From assembly GCF_019925205.1 (NCBI RefSeq), contig NC_083566.1, forward strand, positions 19,716,001 to 19,780,000: a DNA stretch of 64,000 bases. The letters are read 5' to 3'. This DNA is from Metopolophium dirhodum. Taxonomy: Eukaryota; Arthropoda; Insecta; Hemiptera; Aphididae. Made by a program: the position numbers and the translations under genes. The notes under the pieces are model-generated. The model ran no database searches and was not told where the DNA came from. It worked only from the letters and a program-made list of their open reading frames with translations. The first letter of the stretch is position 1. Every line of letters begins with the position of its first letter. Positions 13,401 through 28,400 of this stretch are shown here, piece by piece.

Positions 13401-16400
13401 AAAAGTAAGTTTAATTTACTACCGCTTTTGGTAGATTTATATGAGATGAAAAGAAGAATAAATTTCATTGTTTCCTATTTATTGACATGTGCGTGTGCGT
13501 GCGAGAGTGGCACACAACGGACTTCGAACGTATCTACGCACACTAATGATCATTTACTTTGCACACAACCACACTGAGTAACGAGTATAAGACAACGAAT
13601 TGCCTGCCTATACGCGGGAAAATAAAATATAGAATATCAATATAAAAAAGGTGGGTAAGTGGATGTCGCTCTGCTGTACAGTAGGTTACAAGTGGGTCAC
13701 TGTAATGGATTGTGTTAAATTTGAATTCAATGATATAATATCATTGTATAAGAAAAACGATTCTGAGCGAAAACGGTCAGTCAGCCTATGATATTACCAA
13801 ATATATTAGATGATATTATTGTGAATAAAGTAATTTATATAATATATAATAATATATATTATATTATAACCTATTTACGTGGAGCCTTGTTTTAAATTTT
13901 CTATCCTTAGCTATAAAAGTTGAACATTTTATAAATTTTTAACTACAAAATAATTATTAAGCTTTAAATTTGATAAATTTTGTCAAAATTTGAACTTTAA
14001 ATACTTATAAAAAAAAATTGTGGCTATGTATTTTTAATACTTTTCAACTGCTATTGTAACAATATATCAGGAGCCTTGCCATAGGCGTGCGTAGACTTTT
14101 GATTCCGGGGGTGCACACTAAAAATTAGGGCCCACCATAATTTTGAAAACAATTATAGATACAGACAAATGTTTTAAAGATATCGAATGCACTAAAAATA
14201 TTTATTTTATTTTATTATTCATTCTAATAAATAATATTACATAACAATATATAGATATACGATCTTATAATGATAATCGACGTTTAAAAGGAACATCATT
14301 TTTGAATTCGTCAATAATTTCATTAATTTGATTTACACTTAAACTGACTTTTAAGTCTGAAATGTGACATCGCATAACTACTACTATGAAATTTCAAATA
14401 AATGTTATAAAAAAAAGTGTTTAGAATTATATTCTCTGAGGTGTCACAAAGTTTCTATGCGATTTAAATTTGAAATAACAAATAGAAATAACTATTCGAC
14501 TACTATGGGTGTTATTGTATGCGGAGTCGTATCGATCTATCAACTAGATAAAATGCAATTGTCGAATGCGATATCCCAGATATATCTTGACATCTCGTCG
14601 TTATGAAATAATCATCGACAAAATCTAAAAATAGAAACTATAAAAAAACTACGACCTATTAGGGAGCTCATTGTGTAATCATCGAGACAACCCAAAATGT
14701 AATATAAATAAAAATACATAAATATAAATACATCTTATTGTAAATCCATTAAATTATTGTATTATGTATGAAGATCCCATTTCATCTTGCTTAATATTAT
14801 ACTAACAATAATAATCATAATTCTTCAAAATTAATTGACTTGGACTGTTTAAAAATAAATGTTTATATATACCAATAGGTAGCAAATCCATTGCTATAGT
14901 TCTACTTCATGAATTATAAAAAAAGATATGAGTACCTGCAGCCTTATATCTATAATTACCTAACTTACTATTCTTATGTTAGCTTTTAAGTTATACCTAC
15001 TAAGGTATACTAAATAATAAATAATCTGATTTCTTTATGCTAATAATAATTTATCATTTCTGTACCTAATTTTAAGTTTTAATAATACCTAAATATTAAT
15101 AAAGAATTTTGACAAAATGTGAACTTTAAATACTTTTTTTTTTTTAATTTAAATACATTTAATCTGTTTACAAAATAAAAACAATAAGTAATAAGGATAA
15201 CATAGAAAAGTATATAAACCAACATGAATCGAGTGAAGGGGACACCGTTCATTAACAGAACATCAGCAATTTTTTTCCCCTATTTAAGGAGATCCCTAGA
15301 TCAGTTTCTTTTTAATTGACGGGGAATTTGTGGTAATGTAAGAGAGGACATGTTTTGAATGAAGAGGTTTATGTGGTTTGTTAATTTTGAATGGAAACTT
15401 TTATAGTGGCTTTTTGCAAGCTCGTTCACGGTTTTTCTTTTAAGGTCATTATAAAAGGGCTGCATTTGTTATGTACCATGGAGCAACGATAATTCTTAAG
15501 GTAATTGACTGAAAGGCTTGAATAGGGCGAATGTTTGCGGGTTTTGCAGGGCCCCAAATTTGTATGCTGGCCTGATAATTACTTTGTATAGGAGTAATTT
15601 GTTTTTGAGACTCAAGTTATATTTTAGTAAAGGTCTAAGTACTTTAAATACTTATAAAAGAAAAATTGTACCTATGGATCTTTAATATTTTTCAACCGCT
15701 ATTATAACTATTTATGAGGAACCTTATAATTGTATAACATTTTCAGGCTTTTTGATACAACGAATACAATTTTCTTAACATTTATAGAATAAAAAAATTA
15801 AAATACAAATAATTCAAAACGAGTCAAAATATTTAGACTAAAATTATAAAATAAACATTTGATGAAAATTTCAAGTACCTGCGATATTTTGAATAACAAC
15901 AAAATAAGAAAATCGTTGTATGAGAATTTGTTAATTTACGGGTGAATGTCTAACTTTAAACGCACGTAAAAAAAAATTCGACTTTCCGGTAAGATTTTGT
16001 TGTTGTTAAATGTAGAAAAACTTAACGGGACTCTTGTATAAACTTTTCTAATATTAAATAAACATGGAGATTTTCATCAATTACTAACTAGAAATAATTT
16101 TCAAATTTTCTTGATATTGATGAATTTTGTCAACATTTTAAGTTCAGACGCTCATAAAAAATTATTGTGGATTTACGCTCGATATTAAATCATAATAAAC
16201 AATTCATGCAGAATACAAGCCCCGATTATTAAAAAAAAACTTATAACTTCATCCATCAATATATTATTATTATTTATTATCTATAAGGTACCTACTCCGA
16301 CTGTTTTATATTATTGGATTCAATGATTGTGGAAAATAAACTTCACAACTGTATATGTTTACGCAAATATTGAATGTTAAATTATTTACTACATTTTTTT

Positions 16401-19400
16401 TTTCATTCAATGCAACTATGTAAGATTAAATGATGTTAATGATGAAATAAAAATATTTTCTAGATCCATTCAAATTTGGTCAACGTGACACCATTGATAC
16501 GTATGCTATAGGTTCATCACCCCGATAAACGAGATTAAATATTATTATGTATAAAATACATTATACATATATTTAGAGATCTAGGTTTTGAATATTTGAT
16601 TGTGATAATTTATTCAATCCGTATTATTACAAAAATTACAAATTTATATCGAACAATAACTACATATTATGTAGAATTATATATATTTGTAATTTATACT
16701 AAATAAATTAGAGCATCTAATACTAATTAGTAATTATTCTAATTATTAGTTTTAAATAGAATTTACACTCCCAGGAAAGAATACCCGCATTACCAGGAAT
16801 TCCCGAAAAAGTAGGGACCCAAATTCCTAGATATATCCAAAACTGTCAAAAAAGACAATTTCTTTGAGTTATTATTTTTTGTTATTATAGATTTTAGGTC
16901 CTAAGGGTGTCCGGACCTGGTCAGGTCCCGAAAATCTTCATCATGATTATGATATATCCAAGAAATATAATTCGTTACTTACTATAAATTTGTATTACAT
17001 CATAAAGAGAGAGAAAGCGGACTGCCGGTCAAACAGGTTGCTTATAATGACACAATTTATAATATTTGTATAGCCTTTATGCTGTACCTCCCGTTTTTGT
17101 CATACCTATTAAAGTAATAAAAAAAAGGCTGATTTATTTCATCAATTGTATTCAAGATGGTATTGTCTGTACATACGATTATGACTTATGAGTTGACAGA
17201 CTGTAGATACTTGAAAATTTCACTCAATGTTTAAATTAGCATTTTCTATACACCATAAAATTTAGAAAATATTTTGACTCTTTTTGACCTGTTTACGGAC
17301 ATGATCAGTTTTCAATTTTTTTAGTTTTTTTTCTATAAATATCAATAACATTTTATTTGTTGGGTAAAAGAGCGTGAAATTTTAATATAAGGCTCCTGAT
17401 AAATCGTTCTAATAGCAGATGAAAAATATTAAAAATACATAGGCACAATTTTTTTTTATAAGCATTTAAAGTTCAAATTTTGACAACAATTATCAAATTT
17501 ATAATTTATTAATTATTTTGTAGTTAAAAATGTATAAAATGTTTAACTTTTATGGCTAAGGATTGAAAATTTAAAACAAGGGTGCACGTAAATAGGTTAT
17601 ATATAAATTACTTTATTCACAATAATATCATCAATTAATATACTTGGTAATATCATAGGCTAACTGACCGTTTTCGCTCAGAATCGGTTTTCTTATACAA
17701 TGATATTATATCATTGAATTTAAATTTAACACCATCCATTACAGTGACCCACTTGTAACCTACTGTACAGCAGAGCGACATCCACTTATCCACCTTTTTT
17801 AATTTTAAATTTGATAAAATTCGTCAAAATTTAAAATTTAAATGCTTATAAAAAATGTGCGTATGTATTTTTAATATTTTTCAACTACTATTGTAACAAT
17901 ATATCAGAAACATTGTATTCAATTTTCTCGCTATTTGGCCCAACAAACAAAATTGTATTGACATTTATAAAAAAAAACTAAAAATCTCCATAAACAGCTC
18001 GGAATATTATGAAAATTTTATCAAGTATAGGAATTGAGTGTAAACAATAGTATAAAAAGTGGGCAAGTGGGTGTCACTCTGCTGTACAGTAGGTCACAAG
18101 CGGGTCACTGTAATGGATGGTGTTAAATTTGGATGATATAATTACCATTGTATAAAAAAAACGATTCCGAGTGAAAATAGTCAGTCAGCCTATGATATTA
18201 CTAAGTATAGATGATGTTATTATAAGTAATTTATGTATAACCTATTTACGCGGAACCTTGTTTAAAATTTTCAATCCTTAGCTATAAAAGTTGAACATTT
18301 TATAAATTTTTAACTACAAAATAATAATTAAATTTTAAATGTGATAAATTTTGTCAAAATTTGAACTTTAAATGATTATAATAAAAAATTGTGGCAATGT
18401 ATTTTTAATATTTTTCAATTGCTATTGTAACAATGTATCATGAGCCTTGCATTAAATTTTCACGCGTTTTTACACAACAAATAAAATTTTATTGATATTT
18501 ATAGAAATTTTTACTTCTGACCCCACAAAGTACCAACTAGATTCACTTTCCTATCAGAATAGATACTGTTGAAAAAAATCCAAGCATTTTTATTGTCCTA
18601 AAAGGTGATGACAGACACACAAAAAAAAAACAAAAATAAAATACGCATCATTGTAAAATTAATAACAATCATCGCTCCGCTCAGAATCTAAAATTAGAAT
18701 AAAAGTGTCTACGGTTATTCGTTTTTGAATTACAACAAAATAATAAAATCGCTACTTGAGAAATCGAGTGAATGTTGTACAAATTTCAAACGCTCATAAA
18801 AGTTTAATTTGACTATCACAGACATTTTTTTAGAAGAAAACTTATATGGAATCTTGTATTACATTTTTAAATCTTAGAATTAAAAAGGAAATTGTTAGGA
18901 ATTTCTAACTCAAAATAATTTGCACATTCTCGTAATTTTTACGCCTTTTGTCAAAATTTGAACTTTAAATGCTTATAAGTTATAAGTTATAAGTTATAAA
19001 ATACAAATAAAACTATTGATATTTATAGAAAAAAAAAAACTAAAAAATTGGAAACTGAATATGTCTAAAAACAGCTCAAAACAAGTCAAAATATTTTGAA
19101 AATTGTACAGTGTATAGAAAATGCTAATCTAAACGTTCAGTGAAAATTACATTTATCTACAGTTGTTTGTTTTATAGTTACACCTAAGATTTTGTCGAAA
19201 ACATATTCTACGTAAAAACTTTTTTTCTTAATTATTATTTTGTTTTTTCTTGCGCTTTTGAAAAATATTGTGAATTTTAAATTTTGACTATAGATCAAGA
19301 AACTGAAGTTCTAAGCATTATTTGACTGCTTATCGTGTACACAGACACAAAAAATAAAAAGCACAAATCATTATAATATTAATACATTAGTCACTCCGCT

Positions 19401-22400
19401 AAGTATCTTGTAAAAAAAAAAGATGTAAAAAATGCATTATTCAAGTTTTAAAAGGGATCATCCCTGGTGAATTTCCCCGCATTTTTTATTATTGTTGTAA
19501 ACTAGATTTCAATTTTTACTTAGCATAATTATCAATATATAAATAGTAAATAGTTATAAATAATAATTTTGAATTAATTTAGTAATTTTGGCAATTTCAG
19601 AAGCCAAAAACTCAGCGAAATGAGCATATTTGGGGACATAAGTCATAAAACTTAAAATTTCAATTAACATTGAGTAAAAAACGGTTAACATTATTCCAAG
19701 AGGTGATTTCTAACAAAATAAATTACATTTTCGTAATTTTTAGAATGCGTAATTTAAATAACATTGTGTTAATTTGGGTAGAACACACAAATACATTTTC
19801 TCATCCTAAACAAAATGTCGGACTAGTAATAGGCGTATTGATCTGAACAGACAACCGGTGTTTACTCTTTAGCCAGTCAGTCTAATCATATATCTGTTAT
19901 ATAATACATTATATAATATACAGAACTATTCGGCGAAAGTCACTAGTTATCCGTAAACATACTATGACTGTTGATGCCTGAGCGATGGTATAAATTAATA
20001 ATTAATAATTTATGCGACGTTTTAGTGACATAAAAATAATATAAGACCTGTACGAGTAAATTAAGTTCCTACTAGGGTTTTTAGAAGAAATATTTTTAGA
20101 ATATTGTATTATTTTATTCTACCCTAAAAACTGATCAATCGATTATTATTTATCAATGAAGTATGGACAACACGAAAAAGGTGGGCAAGTGTGAAGTGGG
20201 TGTCACTCTGCTAGTAGGTCACACAGTAGGTCACAAGTGGGTCACTGTAATGGATTGTGTTAAATTTGAATTCAATGATATAGGACATAGGTAATATCAA
20301 TGTATAAGAAAAACGGTTCTGAGCGAAGACGGTCAATCGAAGCCTATGATATTACTAAGTAAAGTATATTTGATGATATTATTGTGAATAAAGTAATTTA
20401 TATTTAACCTATTTACGTGGAATTTTGTTTTACATTTTTAATCCTTAGCTATAAAAGTTAAAGATTTTATAAATTTTTAACTACTAAATAATTTGTAAAT
20501 GTTCAATTTGATAAATTTCGTGAACATTTAAACTTTAAATGATTATAAAAAAAATGTGCCTATGCATTTTTAATATTTTTCATCTGCTATTGTAGCAATA
20601 TATCAAGAGCTTTTTTTTAATTTTTCACGCTTTTTGACTTAACAAATAAAATTGTATTAATATTTATTAAAAAAAAAACTAAAGAACTTTTAAACGTCCG
20701 TAAACAGTTCAAAACAAGTCAACATTTTTTGAAAATAATATATGTATAGAAATGCTAACATAAACAACTAAAACATTTCATGTATCTACGGTAATTTTTT
20801 TTAGAGTTTCACCAAAAACCAAAATCAATTTTGCGTAAAAATTCATGTTTTTCCTTAATTTTTCCATGCGCTTCTGAAAACTAACTATTGGGAATTTTAA
20901 CCTCCCCAAGCACCAACTAGATTCACTTTCTCATCGAACAAGATACTGTTGAAGAAAATCGAAGCATTTTTACAGCCCAAACGGTGATAACAGACACAAA
21001 AAAAAAAAAAAACACACATCATTGTAAAATCAATACATTCATTGCTCCGCTCAGAATCTAAAATATTAGTTGTCTATGGGGTTTGTTTAATAGGTAATAT
21101 CAGATTTTAAAAATATAAAAATCGTATTATTTACGAAATTCAATAAAAAACGAATTATTATTTTTTTTTAATAGGTACTGTCTTGGTGAAAAACGAGGTG
21201 AAAAATAAACAACAATAAACTCGTCGTGTTATTACAAAGTTTTTAATCTTTATGGATTTATTCTGATGTGTGATTTAACAACAAATTGATTAATTATATG
21301 TTTCAAAGGCTATTAGTCCACTATAGATTCATCAAAGTCAGCTTTCAGGCATCCCAATATAGTCAATATTTTTCAATAATTATTGAAAGTTTAAGATACA
21401 CACACGATTTATGGAAATAAAATGTAACTGTAGAACGACTTTGTCAAATAAAATGTTATGAATGATGTATTAAATATAGATACATTATTTTTAATTTGTG
21501 TAAATGGACTAAAATTTCATACAAAAATAAGCAAGAAAAAAATAATGAGTATCTTAAATATTCTAAAATGAAGGTTAAATATGATCTATATTTTTGCATT
21601 TACATACAATAAGCATTACAGATCTAGGTAGTATGTTTTTATTATATCATACCTATTTTATTTTAAATTATAATTTGTACTTTGTCATTAACTCATCCAA
21701 GGCTTTAGTAAATATATCTATAAAATTAATTCATATCTACCTATAATGATATAAAATAAATTAAGAAAAAAATTAAAATAGGTTATCATCTTATCATCTT
21801 ATCACAAACAGCAAAATTGATTGATATAAAAAAATACATAGTAGCTATAAATAATAAATGCAAAATAATAGATATAAAACTTGTTTATGTTTGTTAATTT
21901 AAATTAAATTCATAACAGTAACATTAAAGAATCTTTAATATACATACATATTTCATAATAATTTTCAACATTACAACTGAATTTAGTAGCTATAGGTAAT
22001 TATGTAAAAGTGTTTTAGTTGATTCAGAAAGCACAATCTAAACTTGGATAGTATCATTGATTATACATAGCATACAAATATACAATCATTGAATAATGGT
22101 TATTTTTAAAACGAAACTCAGATGTAAAATACCAATGAGTAGACTAAAACAAAGGTGAATATTGTATATTGATTGATTTAGTCAAGAAGGACCTAATGGA
22201 AAGTTGAATATACGAGATAGAAAAGCATTAGTTCTAGATACGGGTGGAAAAAATATGGTATGTGTGTTGCGGTAATAGGCAATTTTTAAAACTTAAGATT
22301 AATGTATTTGAAAAAAATTATATTTTGTAGATGAATGTATAAGTTGTAACATTGTAATAACTAAGAACTACTCGTTCGAAATTAGATTTCTATACACCAA

Positions 22401-25400
22401 AAAGTATTCGGCTTCAAAATATAATATATATATAATATAAGCCAACTTATTATCATTAAAAAAGTAATTAACTTATGAAAAAAATGTTTTTAATCATTTA
22501 AAATTATTTACAAATATTTTAGAAAATTATATTAGTTTTTAAAATAATGAGTGTCTTGCTTAAAAAAAATACAGAGAATTAAAAATACTCACAAGTCACA
22601 TTCACAATCTTATTCGCACTACAGTCCATAGCCCTTTACTAAATATAATAATATAACAAAAAAAAAAGAAACCAAGATATATAGAATAATAATAATACAA
22701 CATTTAAAAAATAATTAACAACTAAATGTGGACCAATGTAACCAATGTAACAATTAAATGTATTACATATTTTATGCTAATGTGTTGTAGTGGTGGGTAG
22801 AAAGGCAATGCTTGGGAGCACCCTTGATATTTTAACTTTGATCGCCATAGTTTTTATATTTGAGGTTGCTATAACTATGAGTCAATGTATTAATCTTTAC
22901 CTTACAGTTTTTCATAAATATTTTGAAAATTACATTTCAAAATCAACCCCCATTCTTAATTCTAACTATGGATCAACGTTTTTTAGCCAAATATTTGTTT
23001 ACTGATCAGAAAAACCCATCAAAATTAAGAGGGTGCTAGCGCAATCCAAAGATATAATTAATAATTATCTAGATTGCTAAATTGTGATGATAGGTGAAAT
23101 GAAAATTCATCATTTAGGGAAAATGTATGCGTTTTAATGTTTTATGGACAATATTGGACTACATGAAAAAATATAGTACAAGGACAATTTTTTTGCAGCA
23201 GCATAATACATTTAACAAAATATGAAAATCAACTTATCACCTTAGGTTCACTAACAAACAATATTGAGGCGCATTTTTAATAAGATAAGATAAGATACAC
23301 AATTTTTATCAGTTAAACATTATAACTTAAACTTACTATTTTTAGCTAACTGTTTTGAAATATACCATGATCTACATTCTTCGATTATTAAATAGTAAAA
23401 TTATGAAGGGGGAAGTTGACCGCATATACAATATTTTTGCTGAGACCAATATTGTCCTAAAATCAGGGCTTTATCACAGAACATTATGTACTATTGAATT
23501 TTGAACTTGGTCTTGAATATTATCAACAAAAAATATTTATACATAATAATATATGTATAATAATAATATAATAAATTAAAAGGTTTATAAATTATATGAA
23601 AGAAAGATAAATATCAAAAATAGCAATTGACCAGTGGCGAAGCATCATAGGAGACAAAGAGACAACGTCTCCCCACTTAGAAATACGGGACGAATAAATA
23701 ATTATTTTTTTTATAAAAAATATTTGCAAATGTGTATTTTATTTTATATTATAAATATCATACATGTTTCAATATTTGTTAAAATTGATTTTTCGTTATA
23801 CAGCTATATAATTCTTAAGATATATTAGATGTGCGCGATATGGCCTTGCGTATGAGAAAGCGATATATACGTCATTCCAAATATAGTATTATAATATCTA
23901 GAAGCAACGTCTCGCAATTATGGGCGCGCGGATACAGGAGAAATGCTAATGTGAGTGGGGTTTACTATCTACACTATGAGACGCGTCTTGCCATTCGTAA
24001 TTACCTCAGTCCCTCAATATTTACTTATTATAAACGTTGCCGTCGCATTGTCACGCTATCGTGATAGGTACATCGTAGGTGTTTCTTAATATTTATTGTT
24101 TTATATTGTAATTTGTCCTCATGGGCCATGGCTGATGATTTAATTTATGTAATTTTAAACGATGAAATTATTAATTACTCATACGAAAAAAAAAATGTGT
24201 ACATTTGTTATTATATTAAATTATCATTTTAAGGAAGTTATAACGTTTTTAATTTTTTTCATATAATATTTCAGTTTGATTTTAGTTTTTGAACATTTTT
24301 TTCTTACCTTATAGATAAAATAAAAAGGGTGGAGTATAGGCGTATTAGTACCATTTTTTTTTTCAGCATCTACAACCAAAAACCTCACGCCTCACTACTG
24401 CAATCAACTATATTATGTAACTATACTTAAATTTGTTTTTTAAAAAATGATTAATATAGACCTACCATGAACAAATAATGAATACATAATTGAGCATTTG
24501 AATCCCTACAATTTGTATAAATTCATAGAGCTAAGTAAAAAAATAAAACAGCTCATGACGATGACGGCAGTATATTACACAAGACAGCTAACTCTTATTT
24601 AACCTGTGTTATTTTAAAAAATGGTTCAACCCCTCTGTAGTCTAAACTAATGAATTGATTGACTTGAATTTTCAAACTTTAGAACACGGATTGATCAGTA
24701 TTCTATGTAGATGCTACTTTTATAAATTTCAAGTTGATCGGAAGATTATAGCCTAAGTAATATTCAAAAGTATTAGCATAGTAATTAATTGAAACACTAT
24801 TTTTTCAACAATGTATACTATGTTGTACGCGCTTAATTTCTTGAATTCATTAGTATAAAAATTGTTCATATTTGATGAAGTTCAATAATTAAACTTAGCT
24901 TGGCAACTACTAATATTTACAACTACAACTACAACTACATGCCGACATGTATATTTACATACCCAATTTATATTTTTTATAATATGGCCATAACAAAATG
25001 TAAGTACACAACACTATGAATAACCTCCAAGCGAAGTCAAATTATTTGTATTAAATTATCACACTTTATCAAAAACAAATAATTATAAACAATTTGTTTA
25101 CTAATAAATTACTTAGCCCCTTTTTGATATCACAACTTTTCTAACTTCAGTTTTTTTTTCTTAGAGAGGTTTTTTACATAGTTGACGGAGTATTTTTGTT
25201 GGGATAAACCATAATATTAGGTCTTTAATATTAATAACATAACATTAATGTTTTATTTACCTAAAAAGAAGAGTAAAAGAGAAAGTGTACAAATACAATT
25301 TAATGTTTTAGTATTTTAGTAGGTATGGCATAAGTAATAATAAATGAGCAACTTAAAAAATGCAGCAAATATTATGATCATAGAATTAACAAAGAGAAAA

Positions 25401-28400
25401 CAATTAACCTGTTTTATAATTTTAGAATGAATTGTTGTGGATAAAAATAAAAAAAGAGTAATAATAAAATGGAGTTACAAAACCTAAGAAAAGTAAAATT
25501 ATCTTTTAATTTATTTATTTAATGTATACAATCACATAATTTGAAAAGTGTGACCACATCAATGTACAAGCTCAAAAAATATTTACATAGATTAACTTAA
25601 TTGATCATACTATATATTGATTAAAAATATAATATACTATTTTTAAAAATAATCATAATGGATATAAAGCAAATAAATATTTTTTTTATTTATAGACAAT
25701 AGGAAAAATATATTACAACTTTTCTAGTGGTTATGACTGTTAAAGTTAATAAAATAAAAATATCTATATCAACTACAATATTGGTTCATATTTGGTTTTT
25801 AAAGTTTTTATCAAACCTAATAAAAAACATAATACAACTGGACTGTATGGATGATAAAAATCTAGACAAATGGTAAGCCAATTCATAATTTTAGCAACTA
25901 ATAATAATATATAATATTATTTTTTGATGTTATAAAATTGTCTTGCTAGTTTTAAATGTAAATTGGTACTGTTATGTAGCAATCATATCAAATATTAATT
26001 TAAAAAAACATCACGTTTGCTTGCTTTGTCTAAATCATAACAGTAAACAAAAATGTAACCATTTTCATATTCCCATCATATGATTTAAAAATAATCTAAA
26101 TGAATGTAGTAAGACATATTTGATAAATCGGGTAGCAAGGAATTTACTAAATTAAGATACTACATTGCAAAGATTGTACATACCTACTAGCATAACAAAC
26201 TAATGAATAATCAAATGTTTATTGCAATATAACTGGGATTAAAATACTAATAAAATATTAATAGGTACATTATACAAATCTATTTGTATTAAACTTATAA
26301 CTATTGAGATTTTAAATAGTCATTATAAATTTATAAATTACTAAGGGCTTGGATTTCTATGCATTTGCATATTTATTTCTATTAATCCAATTGAATGCTA
26401 AGTATTGCTACCCTAGATACAAATTTGGTTTTTTATTCGACAGAATCAAATAACACCATTTTTATTTGGCATATAATTTCAATTTATAAGCAATTTCTTA
26501 CATACAATTATACAAACAATAATCATAATTGATACAACAATGGACTGTGTGAGTAAAGAACGAGACCTTTCCGGGATGAGATTTAGAAAATATATATATT
26601 TATAGTTTTGCTAATTTTAATAAATGTATATTATTATTATTTTGTATATTTATTGAAAAATATATACCCACTTGTTTTGATAAATTTAAATTTTTACATA
26701 ATAGTATAGATTTTTTATGATATCAAGTTAAAAATGCATATTTTAAGATTTTTAATATATATGGCTATTTCTTGTGTGCATACATAAGTACAAATTACAG
26801 TAGGTAATTATGGAATCATGGAGATGATAATTTTAAGAAGTTTTATCTCAAGTTTTACTTTGTACTTGTACAGTTGTACCTATATAGTGTTTGAATAGTT
26901 TTCAGCTCAGGTTCCAGGATTATAATATCCTCCAACTTTTTGAAATGTCTATAAGTTCACAAATTTAAAATACAAATAAAAATATATAATATAAATACAA
27001 ATTTAATAATACCACTCAACAAAATGAAGTGTTTCTATGGTTTTTTTTTAGCTGTTTCTAGTTACCTCATAAAAATACTTAAAATACTCATGGATAAAAT
27101 AAATTATCCATAATAACTAACGATATAATATGAATAATTTAATAGCTTTTATTAATGGAAAAATATTAAGGTAAATACTCTAAATAATAATAATAATAAA
27201 GTAGGTACCTAGTACCTATAACAACCATTCAAAACTAAAAAATGGGACACATCAGATACAAAAATAATTTTAATTGTAATTACTATAAACAAACACTAAG
27301 CAAATTCTATGGAAAAACATACTAACAGAAAACAATTATTATACATTCATAATCATTGATCACCAACACACATTTATAAATTCTTCGTAATAAAAACTGC
27401 ACTACTAACTTCTAAGAAATTACAAGTATTATGATTTTAATCACACATTATTTAAAGAGCATATAATATGTCATATGTAAGTATTAGGTACATACCAACT
27501 AAATTTACTTACAAGTCAACAAAATTAATTATCAGTTACAGAAAAAATTAATATTTGTTAGGTATATCGGTAAAATATTTCATTCAATTTCAGATGAGTG
27601 AATCATAGATTTTAGTTCTATTCCTGCTTTATTAATTATGGTTACCAAAAGGCAAAAATAATAGTGATACCTAATTATTTTTTTAATTAAATAAAATAGG
27701 TAATATTACAGTTTATTAATAGTTACTTGATAGGTAAAAAGTTTAAGATACATTTAAGGTAGGTAGGTATCTACATTTAATTTTTTATTATTTCTTAGAT
27801 ATAAAACAAACAAATTATGCAGTTCCAAAATTTGTTTTAGCATTTAACACCAATTTTAGATTAAATTTATTTTTAGAGTATGCAATTTAATGAGTTTATC
27901 TATAAGTGTATTACTAATTTTGAATATCAACAAATGAATGAATGACAATTGGAAGGTAGGTACTTTAAAAATGTCATTAGCTGTATTTTCTTGATTTTCT
28001 TTTATTGTGAATTTATTTAAATTATTTAAAACTTCATAATATTGTAGTCATTATCATGACTTAACATTGCCTATTTGTCCCTAACTAAAAGCATATGCTA
28101 CATAAATTGTATAGGTAGATTAAATGTACAGTGGGTTGATCTAATTGACATTTAAAGTATTTATTAAACTATCCCAAAAATGCACTAATTCATTTATTTG
28201 ACATTAAATTAACAGTTGAATAACACATATTGAATGTGAAAAATGCATTATTAAACTCAATTTTATGATTTTAGCACTGTACAAAAACGTTTAAAGCCAG
28301 AAAACCATTATATTTATTTGATATTCAATAAAAATGAATGACTAAGACTTAATATCATTAAAATGAAAGTAAAAAAACTTACCAGCATTCATTGACACAG

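Larger units (their letters stand above)
9019..28382 (-). other. 19.4 kb first intron of RNF19, rich in dispersed repeats
   Basis: The intron is bounded by donor ctg|gtaagt at 28382 and acceptor gtag at 9019-9020. Joining the two exons makes MKSVSMNA-DSRNNSRG in frame. Between about 11.6 and 21.1 kb it carries many copies of one repeat family in both orientations, listed separately. At 9.0-11.6, 21.1-23.6 and 24.4-28.3 kb I see only AT-rich sequence with short simple repeats and no credible coding exon. Short open frames such as those at 13274-12951, 14364 and 22790 have no recognisable domains, and the first lies inside repeat DNA. Confidence 0.7.
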
